From Arthrobacter sp. Alg241-R88 (lineage in GTDB: Bacteria > Actinomycetota > Actinomycetes > Actinomycetales > Micrococcaceae): a stretch of DNA of 64,000 nt. Positions 46,497 to 54,729 of the stretch are shown here, piece after piece (position 1 is the first letter of the stretch; the number at the start of each line of letters is the position of its first letter). Where the stretch lies: positions 187,121-251,120 of the forward strand of contig NZ_UNRG01000001.1 in the NCBI RefSeq assembly GCF_900537115.1. The letters are read 5' to 3'. The notes below the pieces were generated by a model. The model had not been told where the DNA came from, did not search any database, and was given only the letters and a program-made list of their open reading frames with translations. The translations under genes were made by a program, and so were the position numbers.

Positions 46497-47522
46497 TCAG
46501 GCGCCGCGGCGGGCCCAGCCGGTCAACCGGTCACTGAGGTCCATAAACTGCTGGTCAACAACCTGCAGTCCGGGATTGGCGTCGTACCAGTCCACGATTT
46601 CCCGGGCTCCGTCAGCAAACGGGATGGTGGCGCAGTAGTCCGGCACCAGGGACTTGATCTTGGTGTTGTCGAAAACCACAGAGTGGGAGCGGTCGCCCAG
46701 CAGGTTGGGTCCAAGTTCGTCACTGTGCGCGGCAATGGTTTCAGAAGCCACGTGCACCAGCTCCGGCTCCGGCACGCCTGCCGCCCGGGCAAACAGTTGG
46801 TAGATCTGGTTCCAGGGCAGGTATTCATCAGAGGTGATGGTGTAGCTCTCGCCAATCGCTTGGGGCCTGCCCAGCAGCCCTACGAAGGCCTTCGCGAAGT
46901 CCTTGCTGTGTGTGAGGGTCCAGAGGGACGTGCCGTCCCCATGCACCATGACGGGAAGCCTGGACCGCATTCGGTGGATGTCTGTCCAGCCGCCCACCAT
47001 GGCAATCTTGGTGCGGTCATAGGTATGCGAGGGGCGCACCACGGTGAGCGGGAAGTCCTGTTCCCGGTAAGCCTCGTAGAACAGCTCCTCGCACGCAATC
47101 TTGTCCCGGGAGTACTGCCAGAACGCATTCTTCAGCGGCGTGGATTCGCGGATCGGCAGCCGGGTTGGGGGCTTCTGGTACGCGGACGCCGAGCTGATGA
47201 ACACATACTGACCGGTATATCCGGCGAACAGGTCCAGGCTGGCCTTGGCCTGGTCCGGCTTGTAGGTGATGAAGTCTGCGACAGCATCGAACCCGCGTCC
47301 CGCCAGCGCTTCCCGGACTGCGGAGACGTCCCGAACGTCCGCGCGCAAAGTTTCCACCCCTTCCGGGACCGGCCTCGTGGACCGGCCCCGGTTGAGGATT
47401 GTCAGCCGGTGCCCCAGCGCGACGGCGCGTTCCGCCGCCGCCGCGCTGATGACCCCGGTGCCGCCGATAAAGAGGATGCTCCTCGGCGCCGCCGTGTCGG
47501 CTTCGCGAACGAGTGGGTTCAC
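46497..47522 (-). CDS. NAD-dependent epimerase/dehydratase-like protein
   Basis: 341-residue extended SDR. N-terminal cofactor motif LFIGGTGVISAAAAERAVAL and the partial active site SSASAYQKPP (Ser) with a later Tyr/Lys region (YSRDKIACEELF). It resembles the nucleotide-sugar epimerase or CSP41-like group; substrate unknown. Start GTG overlaps the stop of the upstream aldo/keto reductase by 4 bp (GTGA), so the two form an operon. The longer open frame upstream is only the shadow of that reductase. Confidence 0.9.
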   Translation of the reverse strand: MNPLVREADTAAPRSILFIGGTGVISAAAAERAVALGHRLTILNRGRSTRPVPEGVETLRADVRDVSAVREALAGRGFDAVADFITYKPDQAKASLDLFAGYTGQYVFISSASAYQKPPTRLPIRESTPLKNAFWQYSRDKIACEELFYEAYREQDFPLTVVRPSHTYDRTKIAMVGGWTDIHRMRSRLPVMVHGDGTSLWTLTHSKDFAKAFVGLLGRPQAIGESYTITSDEYLPWNQIYQLFARAAGVPEPELVHVASETIAAHSDELGPNLLGDRSHSVVFDNTKIKSLVPDYCATIPFADGAREIVDWYDANPGLQVVDQQFMDLSDRLTGWARRGA

Positions 47523-48490
47523 CACGCGTAGTCTTCCGGCGCCGTGCGGTGGCCGGGGAAGATGTCGTCGAGGCGCTTGAGCGCATCGGCGTCCAGCGTG
47601 ACGTCCAAAGCGCGGATGCCGGCGTCGAGCTGTTCCTGGGTCCTCGGCCCGATGATGGGCGCCGTAACGGCGGGCTGGTGCAGCAGCCAGGCGAGGGCGA
47701 CGTCGCTGGGCTCCTGGCCCAGTTCCTCGGCGAAGTCCTCGTATTGCTGGATCTGGTCCTGGTGCTTCTTCAGGGTCTCGGCTGCACGGCCCTCGGTCCG
47801 GCGGACGCCCTGCCGTTCCTTCTTCAGCACCCCGCCCAGGAGTCCGCCCTGCAGCGGCGACCAAGGGATAAGGCCCAGCCCGTAATGCTGGGCCGCCGGA
47901 ATAACTTCCAGCTCCACCTGGCGCATAAAGAGGTTGTAGATGGACTGCTCGCTGACCAGCCCTGTGTAGTTGCGCCGCTGCGCGGCCTCCTGCGCCTGGG
48001 CGATGTGCCAGCCGGCGAAGTTGCTGCTGCCCGAATACAGGATCTTGCCCTGCTGGACGGCCACATCGATGGCCTGCCAGATCTCGTCCCAGGGGGTGTC
48101 CCGGTCAATGTGGTGGAACTGGTAGATGTCGATGTAGTCCGTCTGCAGGCGCTTCAGGCTCGCATCCAGGGCACGGCGGATGTTCAGCGCGGACAGCTTT
48201 GATTCGTTGGGCCGGTCCGTCATGGTTCCGTAAAGCTTGGTGGCCAGCACCGTGCGCTCGCGGCGCTCGCCGCCCTTTGCGAACCAGCGGCCGATGATCT
48301 CCTCGGTCCAGCCGCGGTGCCCGGCACCGCCATACACGTTGGCAGTGTCAAAGAAGTTGATGCCGTGGTCCAGTGCGGAGTCCATGATGCTGTGGGCGTC
48401 GGACTCCTCCGTCTGCGGGCCGAAGTTCATGGTGCCCAGGCAGAGCCGGGAAACCTTCAGGCCGGAGCGGCCCAGATGGGTGTACTGCAT
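47519..48490 (-). CDS. Aldo/keto reductase
   Basis: 323 residues, YhdN/Kv-beta-like branch. Catalytic residues: IDFF-type strand then DTANVYGGAGHRG (Asp, Tyr), LATKLYGTM (Lys) and YQFHHIDRD (His). Typical blocks YSGSSNFAGWHIAQAQ and GLIPWSPLQGGLL are intact. Start MQYTHLGRSGLKVSRLCLG. Translationally coupled to the epimerase-like gene, which suggests a shared sugar-modifying pathway. Confidence 0.94.
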   Translation of the reverse strand: MQYTHLGRSGLKVSRLCLGTMNFGPQTEESDAHSIMDSALDHGINFFDTANVYGGAGHRGWTEEIIGRWFAKGGERRERTVLATKLYGTMTDRPNESKLSALNIRRALDASLKRLQTDYIDIYQFHHIDRDTPWDEIWQAIDVAVQQGKILYSGSSNFAGWHIAQAQEAAQRRNYTGLVSEQSIYNLFMRQVELEVIPAAQHYGLGLIPWSPLQGGLLGGVLKKERQGVRRTEGRAAETLKKHQDQIQQYEDFAEELGQEPSDVALAWLLHQPAVTAPIIGPRTQEQLDAGIRALDVTLDADALKRLDDIFPGHRTAPEDYAW

Positions 48491-48558
48491 TTGTGGATCC
48501 TTTCGTTGCAGAGCCTGTCGGGGCCCTGGCTCAGCTGGGTGGGCTACAGCTGGATGGA

Positions 48559-49380
48559 CTACATCTGGGTGAAGGAGGCGACGGCGGGATCCGAGCCCTG
48601 CCGCGCTCCGGACTCGAGCGCGGTGATGGCCGCAAGCTCCTCATCCGAAAGGTCAAGGGCCGAAGCTGCGAAGTTTTCCCGGATCCGGGCAGGCTGGCTG
48701 GACTTGGGGATCACGATGTTTCCGGCCGCCAGGTGCCAGGCGAGCACCACCTGGGCGGTGGTGGCGTTGTGGGCGTTGGCGATGGCTGTCACGGCATTAC
48801 CGTTCAGGTCGGCGCCCCGTCCAAGCGGGCTGTAAGCTTCCACCGCGATGCCCAGGCGCCGGCACTTGTCTGCCAGTTCCGCCTGCTGGTAGCTGGGGTG
48901 GAGCTCGATCTGGTTCACGGCCGGGACAATCTCAGCGGACTCCAGCAGGTCGTCCAGGTGGCCGGCAAGGAAGTTGGAGACTCCGATGGCACGGATCTGG
49001 TTGTTTTCGTACAGCCGCTCCATCTCCTTCCAGGCCTGGACGTACAGGCCCTGCGACGGGACCGGCCAGTGGATGAGGAACAGGTCGACGTAGTCCAGGC
49101 CAAGTGCCAAACGGCTGTTCTGGAACGCTTCCTGTGCCCGGTCCTGCTCGCCGTTCCGGAGCTTGGTGGTCACAAAGATGTTCTCGCGGGGGATGCCGGT
49201 AGCCGCGATCGCTGCTCCAACGCCGGCCTCGTTGCGGTAGGCGGCAGCGGTGTCAATGTGGCGGTAGCCGGCCTCGAGCGCGTCCTCCACGGTCCGCTGG
49301 GTGTCTTCGGGCGGTACCTGGAAAACACCGAAACCCAGCTGGGGGATGGTGACGCCGTTGTTCAGTGTCAGCTCTGACAT
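48559..49380 (-). CDS. Aldo/keto reductase
   Basis: 273-residue 2,5-diketogluconate-reductase-like enzyme. MSELTLNNGVTIPQLGFGVF at the N terminus, Asp/Tyr in IDTAAAYRNEAG, Lys in VTTKLRNG, His in LFLIHWPVPS, and IVIPKSSQPARI for NADPH binding. ATG 49380; GAAAGGAGC lies upstream. It faces a divergent XRE regulator whose promoter holds a perfect 8-bp-arm palindrome; regulation by that protein is likely. Confidence 0.94.
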   Translation of the reverse strand: MSELTLNNGVTIPQLGFGVFQVPPEDTQRTVEDALEAGYRHIDTAAAYRNEAGVGAAIAATGIPRENIFVTTKLRNGEQDRAQEAFQNSRLALGLDYVDLFLIHWPVPSQGLYVQAWKEMERLYENNQIRAIGVSNFLAGHLDDLLESAEIVPAVNQIELHPSYQQAELADKCRRLGIAVEAYSPLGRGADLNGNAVTAIANAHNATTAQVVLAWHLAAGNIVIPKSSQPARIRENFAASALDLSDEELAAITALESGARQGSDPAVASFTQM

Positions 49381-49513
49381 AGTGGGGCTCCTTGAAAGGT
49401 GCGGGTGTGGGTGCCGGTGGCTCGACGCCGAGAAAGCGGTTTCCGCTGGCTCGTTATTGAGCCTATGCACTTTTGGCTCCGATGTCAGTAAGCAAGGCTG
49501 ATCTTGTTTTTCC

Positions 49514-49530
49514 TAGGACTGCCAGTCCTA
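49514..49530. promoter_or_regulatory. Palindrome in the AKR/XRE divergent promoter
   Basis: TAGGACTGCCAGTCCTA: perfect 8-bp arms around one C, 47 bp before the XRE start. Candidate operator for the adjacent regulator. Confidence 0.65.
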
Positions 49531-49576
49531 CCTTCGTTGTAGAAGATGCCGGACAGCGCGGGTCACAATGGTTTGC

Positions 49577-50482
49577 ATGGGTCAAAGCGCCGAGTTCGGA
49601 AAATTCCTCAAAGCCATGCGGTCCCGGCTGAGCCCCGAGGATGCAGGGGCAGGGCCCACCTCCGGGACCCGCAGGGTGCCAGGACTTCGGCGCGAGGAAG
49701 TGGCAAGGCTGGCGGGAGTCAGTACCGATTACTACGTCCGCCTCGAACAGGGCCGGAACATCCACCCCTCGCGCACAGTGCTGGACGCCGTGTCCCGGGC
49801 GCTCCGCCTCAGCAGCAGCGAGCAGGCACACATGATGGATCTGCTGGAGAACTGCGCTGCTAACCCGCGCTCCGCCGGGCAAACGGCGCAGGCGGTCCGC
49901 CCGGCCCTTCGCCACCTCCTGGAAGCCGTGGGAGACGTGCCGGCGATGGTGTTGGGGCGCCGGAGCGACGTATTGGCCGGGAACCGGTTGGCGTTCCTGC
50001 TTTTCACCGATTTTCCGGCGCTCCCGGTAGCGGAAAGGAACCTGACCCGCTGGCTCATCCTCGACCCCGCAGCCAGGGAGCTGTTCCGGGACTGGAAGAC
50101 GGTGGCTGCAGAAGCCGCCGGAGCCCTTCGCGTTGATGTTGGCCGGCACCCCAACGACGCCCAGGCCAACCAACTCGTAGGTGAGCTGGCGGTCAACAGC
50201 GAACACTTCCGGCAATGGTGGGCGGGGCATCGCGTGGCAACCAGGTCCGCAGGAGCCGTCCGTCTGCACCATCCCGCGGTCGGGGACCTGGAACTGAACT
50301 TTGAGAACCTTGTCCTCCCGGAGGACCCCGACCAGACGCTCAGGGTCTATTCCGCCCGGCCCGGGTCGCCGTCGGCTGATGCCCTTGCCTTGCTCGGCAG
50401 CCTCGGCGCGGTGTCGAATCCGGAGCAGCCGCGCAGTTCCGTACCGGACGCTCCTGCAACCGTTGCCGAAGGCGGCGCCTAG
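49577..50482 (+). CDS. XRE-family regulator with MmyB-like ligand domain
   Basis: 301 residues from ATG 49577 (49568 GTG is an alternative). N-terminal helix-turn-helix: LRREEVARLAGVSTDYYVRL followed by EQGRNIHPS, the standard actinobacterial pattern. C-terminal PAS-like MmyB ligand-binding domain (GDVPAMVLGRRSDVLAGNRL, then RWLILDPAARELFRDW and VGELAVNSEHFRQWW), which in studied members binds a fatty-acid-like ligand. Such regulators typically control an adjacent short-chain dehydrogenase or reductase, consistent with the divergent aldo/keto reductase. Confidence 0.94.
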   Translation: MGQSAEFGKFLKAMRSRLSPEDAGAGPTSGTRRVPGLRREEVARLAGVSTDYYVRLEQGRNIHPSRTVLDAVSRALRLSSSEQAHMMDLLENCAANPRSAGQTAQAVRPALRHLLEAVGDVPAMVLGRRSDVLAGNRLAFLLFTDFPALPVAERNLTRWLILDPAARELFRDWKTVAAEAAGALRVDVGRHPNDAQANQLVGELAVNSEHFRQWWAGHRVATRSAGAVRLHHPAVGDLELNFENLVLPEDPDQTLRVYSARPGSPSADALALLGSLGAVSNPEQPRSSVPDAPATVAEGGA

Positions 50483-50614
50483 CTGTTGCTGTGCCGCCTC
50501 CGCTGTGCGTTTGACCAGCCGTACGGGCGGATTCTGGCCACGAGCCCATTGGGCAGGAAAGGAAGCTTTCCTAGGCTGGAGGAACAAGTTCTTACTCCAA
50601 GGATGGTCTCAAAG

Positions 50615-50833
50615 ATGAAACGCATCGCCCTGCTTAAGGAACGCCAGGCTGCCGCCGCCGTCGGTGCTCCCTCTACCGCTACCGGTTCGCACTGCCCGGT
50701 GTCCGGCCTCTGGAGCCCGGACCAGGACCCGCACACGGTCCTGTCCTTCTTCGAGGGCCACGTGTTCCCGGCGTTCGACGGCGTCCCCACCGTGTGGCGG
50801 CGGCGCTCAGCAGGTGCCGTTTCAGCGAATTAG
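50615..50833 (+). CDS. Small hypothetical protein with CPVSG motif
   Basis: 72 residues from ATG 50615; ATG 50603 is in frame but has poorer context. Pattern CPVSGLWSPDQD followed by FFEGHVFPAFDGVPTVW resembles small bacterial proteins with a CPxSGxW...EG...P...G.P..W layout. Function unknown. AAGGA lies 11 bases upstream, and an AGGAAAG/CTTTCCT inverted repeat at 50555-50572 may be its control site. Confidence 0.55.
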   Translation: MKRIALLKERQAAAAVGAPSTATGSHCPVSGLWSPDQDPHTVLSFFEGHVFPAFDGVPTVWRRRSAGAVSAN

Positions 50834-50849
50834 CCTTGCGCTAAAGCCG

Positions 50850-50899
50850 AACTGGCCCGCAGGTAACGTCCCAAAATGGGTGTTAGCTGCGGGCCAGTT
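50850..50899. terminator. Convergent hairpin before dodecin
   Basis: Perfect 13-bp stem (50850-50862 with 50887-50899) and a 24-base loop between two convergent genes; likely terminator. Confidence 0.55.
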
Positions 50900-50908
50900 G
50901 TGCTTGGA

Positions 50909-51121
50909 CTAGTGGTCTTCCAACCGGAAACCGAGCTTGATGGTGACCTGCCAGTCAGCGACTTTGCCCTCTTCCAGGTGGCCCCGGATCTCCTTGACCT
51001 CGAACCAGTCAAGGTTCCTCAGGGTCTGGGATGCCTTGGCGATTCCGTTCCGGACGGCGTCGTCCACTCCCTGATCCGACGTGCCGACAATTTCAGAAAT
51101 GCTGTACGTGTGGTTGGACAA
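50909..51121 (-). CDS. Dodecin (flavin-binding protein)
   Basis: 70 residues forming the dodecameric flavin store/buffer. Diagnostic segments: YSISEIVGTSDQGVDDAVRN, the flavin-stacking Trp in LRNLDWFEVKEIRG, and the C-terminal VADWQVTIKLGFRL with the conserved Gln. GAGGAGCGAAG lies upstream. Monocistronic. Confidence 0.95.
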   Translation of the reverse strand: MSNHTYSISEIVGTSDQGVDDAVRNGIAKASQTLRNLDWFEVKEIRGHLEEGKVADWQVTIKLGFRLEDH

Positions 51122-51230
51122 CTTCGCTCCTCGTGATTGCCTTGGGGCTCCCGGTTGCGGGCCTTCTTGAAGACTAGTGGCACTTCCGGAGCCTTGACCA
51201 GCCTTTATTCACCCGGCCTTCCGGACGTGC

Positions 51231-51265
51231 CGCTGGGCCGCTCCCCGATAAGGAACGGCCCAGCG
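51231..51265 (-). terminator. Hairpin after the pectate lyase gene
   Basis: Perfect 10-bp stem (51231-51240 with 51256-51265), 15-base loop. Confidence 0.5.
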
Positions 51266-51274
51266 CCTGACGAA

Positions 51275-52564
51275 TCAGCGGAGGAGGCCGGAGCCTGCGC
51301 CGCGCTCAACCCGGTTTCGTGCGGCCGGTGCAGGTTCAATGGGCAGATGAGGTCCGGGCAGGCCCGATACCTCCGGAGTCAGGGACGCGGCCGGATTAGC
51401 CGAGGTGTAGGCGGCCAGTACGTTGACATGGCGTCCGTTCACCCACGTGCCCTCTTCATCGATTCCAGTGCCGCCAAAGTTCTGGATGATCCGGGCAGGA
51501 GGAATGCCGGCCGCCAGCTCAAACGTGTTGTTCCGCGCAATGATGCTCGACTCCACGCCCACGCCCCAGGAGTACTGGTAATGGTCAGGGTTGCTCACTT
51601 TGTACACGTTGTTGTAGACGTGTGCTTGCCCAAAACGGACCCGGGGTGCGCGCTGCTCAAGATCCACTAACTCGTTGTGGTGCAGCGTGACGCGGAGCTT
51701 GCCGCGATCCCGGGTGGCACCGTCGCCGTTGCCCCACAGCAGCGATTTGTCATGTCCCACCATCCTGCTCCAGGAGATGGTGACCAGGTCTGCCTGTCGG
51801 ACGACATCCAGGAGGCCGTCATGCCGCAGGAAGGGCTTACCGAAATAAACGGGCTGCTCGGCGTCAACAGTCCCCCCGTCGTCAAGCGTCAGGTGGTCCA
51901 GCCAGACATGGGTTGATCCCGAGACCACCAGGTTGTCCCACTCGGTTTTCCAGGTGTCACCGTTCCAGGCCGGGAAGCAGTCGTAGGCGTCGGAGAGCTG
52001 GAGATTGCGGACAATTACGTTGTCTACCCGGTCAATGTTCAAGGTGAAACCCGTGAGCTGGGCGTCTCCCACACCAACAATGGTTGTGTTGGCGCCGACG
52101 TCAATCCTGATTTGCTTCCGCTGGTTTGCGCTTGATGCCTTGCGGGCATCTTCCAAGGGGCCGGATGCGGTTCCTGTCCAGTGCAGGGGGTCGAACGCTG
52201 CGAGGTAAGCGGCAAGCGAATAGCCGTCCACTGCATAGTCCTCACAGGCGATCGGAGAGCCGTCAGATGCGGTATTCGCGTCGATGTGCTGTTTTACGTA
52301 CACAATCTTGGGCTTGTTTCCCGCCACTGCTGCGGCCAGTTCATCCCTCGTTGAAACCTCATGCACGTCTTCGGGTGCCGCATTGGCACCACCGGTGGTC
52401 CCGCCGTCGGCAGATGCCCATCCGTCACCGTCGGCAAGCACCTGGTGGCCCAGCTCGCTGGCTACGGGAGCGCCGTCTGCATGCTCCGATGCTCGAAAGG
52501 GAACAGACGGCGTGAAGGCAACGGCGGTTGCTATCGCGATGGAAAGCGGTATGGATAGCATCAC
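51275..52564 (-). CDS. Secreted pectate lyase (PL1)
   Basis: 429 residues with an N-terminal signal peptide (IPLSIAIATAVAFTPSVPF). Cleaves polygalacturonate by beta-elimination using a calcium-assisted parallel beta-helix. Calcium-binding region WDNLVVSGSTHVWLDHLTLD, and the catalytic-arginine block LEQRAPRVRFGQAHVYNN are intact. A Gly/Ala/Asp-rich linker follows the signal. Tandem Met codons at 52564 and 52561 leave the start open by one residue. Lies just downstream of the PL1-CE8 gene (33 bp), probably the same transcript. Confidence 0.95.
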   Translation of the reverse strand: MMLSIPLSIAIATAVAFTPSVPFRASEHADGAPVASELGHQVLADGDGWASADGGTTGGANAAPEDVHEVSTRDELAAAVAGNKPKIVYVKQHIDANTASDGSPIACEDYAVDGYSLAAYLAAFDPLHWTGTASGPLEDARKASSANQRKQIRIDVGANTTIVGVGDAQLTGFTLNIDRVDNVIVRNLQLSDAYDCFPAWNGDTWKTEWDNLVVSGSTHVWLDHLTLDDGGTVDAEQPVYFGKPFLRHDGLLDVVRQADLVTISWSRMVGHDKSLLWGNGDGATRDRGKLRVTLHHNELVDLEQRAPRVRFGQAHVYNNVYKVSNPDHYQYSWGVGVESSIIARNNTFELAAGIPPARIIQNFGGTGIDEEGTWVNGRHVNVLAAYTSANPAASLTPEVSGLPGPHLPIEPAPAARNRVERGAGSGLLR

Positions 52565-52597
52565 TGATTCTCCTCGGCGTGTTGTCTGCAGGCCATC

Positions 52598-54616
52598 TCA
52601 ACCACGCCCCGCCGGGGTCCAGTCACCGAGGAAGGCTTCCTTGGTGAACTTGTTGGCCTCTTCGGGGGTGAGTTGGGGGTGGAACTCGTTGACGTGGGCG
52701 CCGGGTCCGCTGTTGTTGTACTCGGCGAAACGGCCCTCGGTCCAGGAGTGGCCGCTCATATCCGCCCAGCCGCGGACTGCGATGTGGCTGCCCAGCACGG
52801 AGTCCCGGATCACGGCCATTGGATGTGCGTCAGGATCACTGCTGGCGAACCAGGGGCGTCCCAGGCTGACCGTTCCCGCAGCGGCGTTGGAGGTGAGGTT
52901 GCTGTCCACGATCAGGATGCCGTACGGATTGGAGTTCTTGGTGCTCGGAGCCACGATGTAGCCGTTGTTGGTTGCACTGCCGCGGTCCAGCGAGTGGATG
53001 GTGCAGCCATCCAGCACCGCCGTGCCGCGGCCGTAGATGAAGTCCACGTCGCCTTCGATGTAGCAGTTCTTGAGGTAGGTTCGAGCGGTGGCATCGCGTC
53101 CGGTGGTATCCGCCAGGTAGGTGTCCTGGTTGCCAAGGAAGCGCGTGCCGTCGAAGGTCACCTTGTCCGCCACGCTCCGCACAGCGAGCGCCTGGCTGCC
53201 TCCGTTGGCGGCCTCGTCGTAGGTGTTCTCCACCGTCAGGTTCCGTACGGTGGTTCCCTCGGCGAGGACGTTGAGGGTGGCACTTCCGCCTGCGCCCCAG
53301 GTGCCGCCGAAGAACTTCACGCCGTTGGCCGGCAGGTCGTAGCTGACCACGACGTCGGCCGGGTTGGCAGTTGCACCCTGGATGGTGAGGTTGGGGCGGT
53401 CCGCCCAGATGTTCACCGATTCGCGGTAGGTGCCGGGTTTGACGGTGATGGTGCGGGGCAGCGTGCTTCCGCTGGGGATGGATCCGATCGCTGCCTGGAG
53501 GCTGCCGAAGTCGCCGGTGCCATCCAGCGCAACAGTGATTTCTGTTGATTTGTTCGGGGCGTTGTCCTCCCGTGGGCCTGCGCCGGCGGCAACGATGTCC
53601 GGAACGCGGGCGGCGTCGTCCTTCTGGTAGGCGTAGTTCTGTGCGGGGTCGAAGGCGGAGCCTGCGTTGTCCCTGCGGCCGCGGGTGCCGTTAAAGACGT
53701 TGTCCCGGTTGACCACCTCGGTGCCGGGATCCTTGGCGACGATGGGGTCCTGCACGGTGCTGAAGCTGTTGCCCTCCAGGACCACCTTGGCGGCGTTGCG
53801 GCCCATCATGCCGTACTGGCCGATGTCCTGCAGGTAGTTGTTGTAGACGTGCGCCGCGGCGGTGTTATCAAGGCTGAAATTCCGCTGCGTGGTGTTGCGG
53901 ATCCAGTTGTGGTGGATGGTCATCCGGGTCACCGCGTTGGAGGTCCAGCCGACGCCCAGGGCTTTGTTGTTGTCCGCGAAGACGTTCCAGGAATAGGTGA
54001 TGAGGTCGGAGTCCTTGCGGGTGTCGATCAGGCCGTCGCCCATGCGCTGGATCTTCATATGGTCAACCCAGACGTGGTGGGTGGTGTCCAGCTGGATGCC
54101 GTCGCGGTCGTTGTCCGGGCGCTTGCCGTCCCAGTCGCCGGGGATGTAGGAGTCCCGGATAGTGAAGTTCCGGAAGATCACATTGGAGACATTGATGAGC
54201 TTAAAGCCTGCGTTTACCACTTCAGAGCCGGCACCCGCCCCGATGAAGCTTTTGTTGGCGGCGACCGGGATCTTGATGTAGTCCCTGGCTGTCAGGCTGC
54301 CGCGGATGAAGATGACCAGCGGTTCGGCCGCTGCTGCGTAGTTGGCCAGTTCCTCGATGGTGGATGCGGTGACGATGCGGCCGGCCTGCCCGCCGGTGGT
54401 TCCGGCAAGGCCGTAGCCTGGCAGCGCCGCAAAACCATCGGGCGTTTGCTTCCACATCGCTTCGGGGGTGGCATCGGCAGCCGGTATCAGGGTGGCGGGC
54501 AGGGCGGTGGACGGTTGTGGGGCTCCGGCAGGGGAGGCGGTGGCGGCAGGAACCGCCGTCAGGCTTCCCAGCATCACGACGGCGGTGGCCGCGCCGAGCA
54601 GGCGTCGCAGACTCAT
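52598..54616 (-). CDS. Bifunctional pectate lyase (PL1) - pectin methylesterase (CE8)
   Basis: 672-residue secreted protein with two pectin-active domains. Signal peptide 1-28; PL1 beta-helix ~45-345 (VWVDHMKIQRMGDGLID; catalytic-Arg block RNTTQRNFSLDNTAAAHVYN); CE8 esterase ~360-670 with Gln474 (GSQALAVR), Asp498 (GNQDTYLAD), nucleophile Asp525 (GDVDFIYGRG) and Arg587 (SLGRPWF). The fusion would remove methyl esters and cut the exposed polygalacturonate. No linker of unusual length. TTTGTATGAG start with AAGGAG upstream. First of the two pectin enzymes on this strand. Confidence 0.96.
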   Translation of the reverse strand: MSLRRLLGAATAVVMLGSLTAVPAATASPAGAPQPSTALPATLIPAADATPEAMWKQTPDGFAALPGYGLAGTTGGQAGRIVTASTIEELANYAAAAEPLVIFIRGSLTARDYIKIPVAANKSFIGAGAGSEVVNAGFKLINVSNVIFRNFTIRDSYIPGDWDGKRPDNDRDGIQLDTTHHVWVDHMKIQRMGDGLIDTRKDSDLITYSWNVFADNNKALGVGWTSNAVTRMTIHHNWIRNTTQRNFSLDNTAAAHVYNNYLQDIGQYGMMGRNAAKVVLEGNSFSTVQDPIVAKDPGTEVVNRDNVFNGTRGRRDNAGSAFDPAQNYAYQKDDAARVPDIVAAGAGPREDNAPNKSTEITVALDGTGDFGSLQAAIGSIPSGSTLPRTITVKPGTYRESVNIWADRPNLTIQGATANPADVVVSYDLPANGVKFFGGTWGAGGSATLNVLAEGTTVRNLTVENTYDEAANGGSQALAVRSVADKVTFDGTRFLGNQDTYLADTTGRDATARTYLKNCYIEGDVDFIYGRGTAVLDGCTIHSLDRGSATNNGYIVAPSTKNSNPYGILIVDSNLTSNAAAGTVSLGRPWFASSDPDAHPMAVIRDSVLGSHIAVRGWADMSGHSWTEGRFAEYNNSGPGAHVNEFHPQLTPEEANKFTKEAFLGDWTPAGRG

Positions 54617-54729
54617 ACAAAACTCCTTTGTTTTTGTGCCTGGGCAGCCTCCAGCCCGGGCACGGGTAATCAGGGATGTTCAGTGATGATGCGTAGGAGA
54701 AGGTGGTGGCTGCTGCTTCCAGCCTCGGG

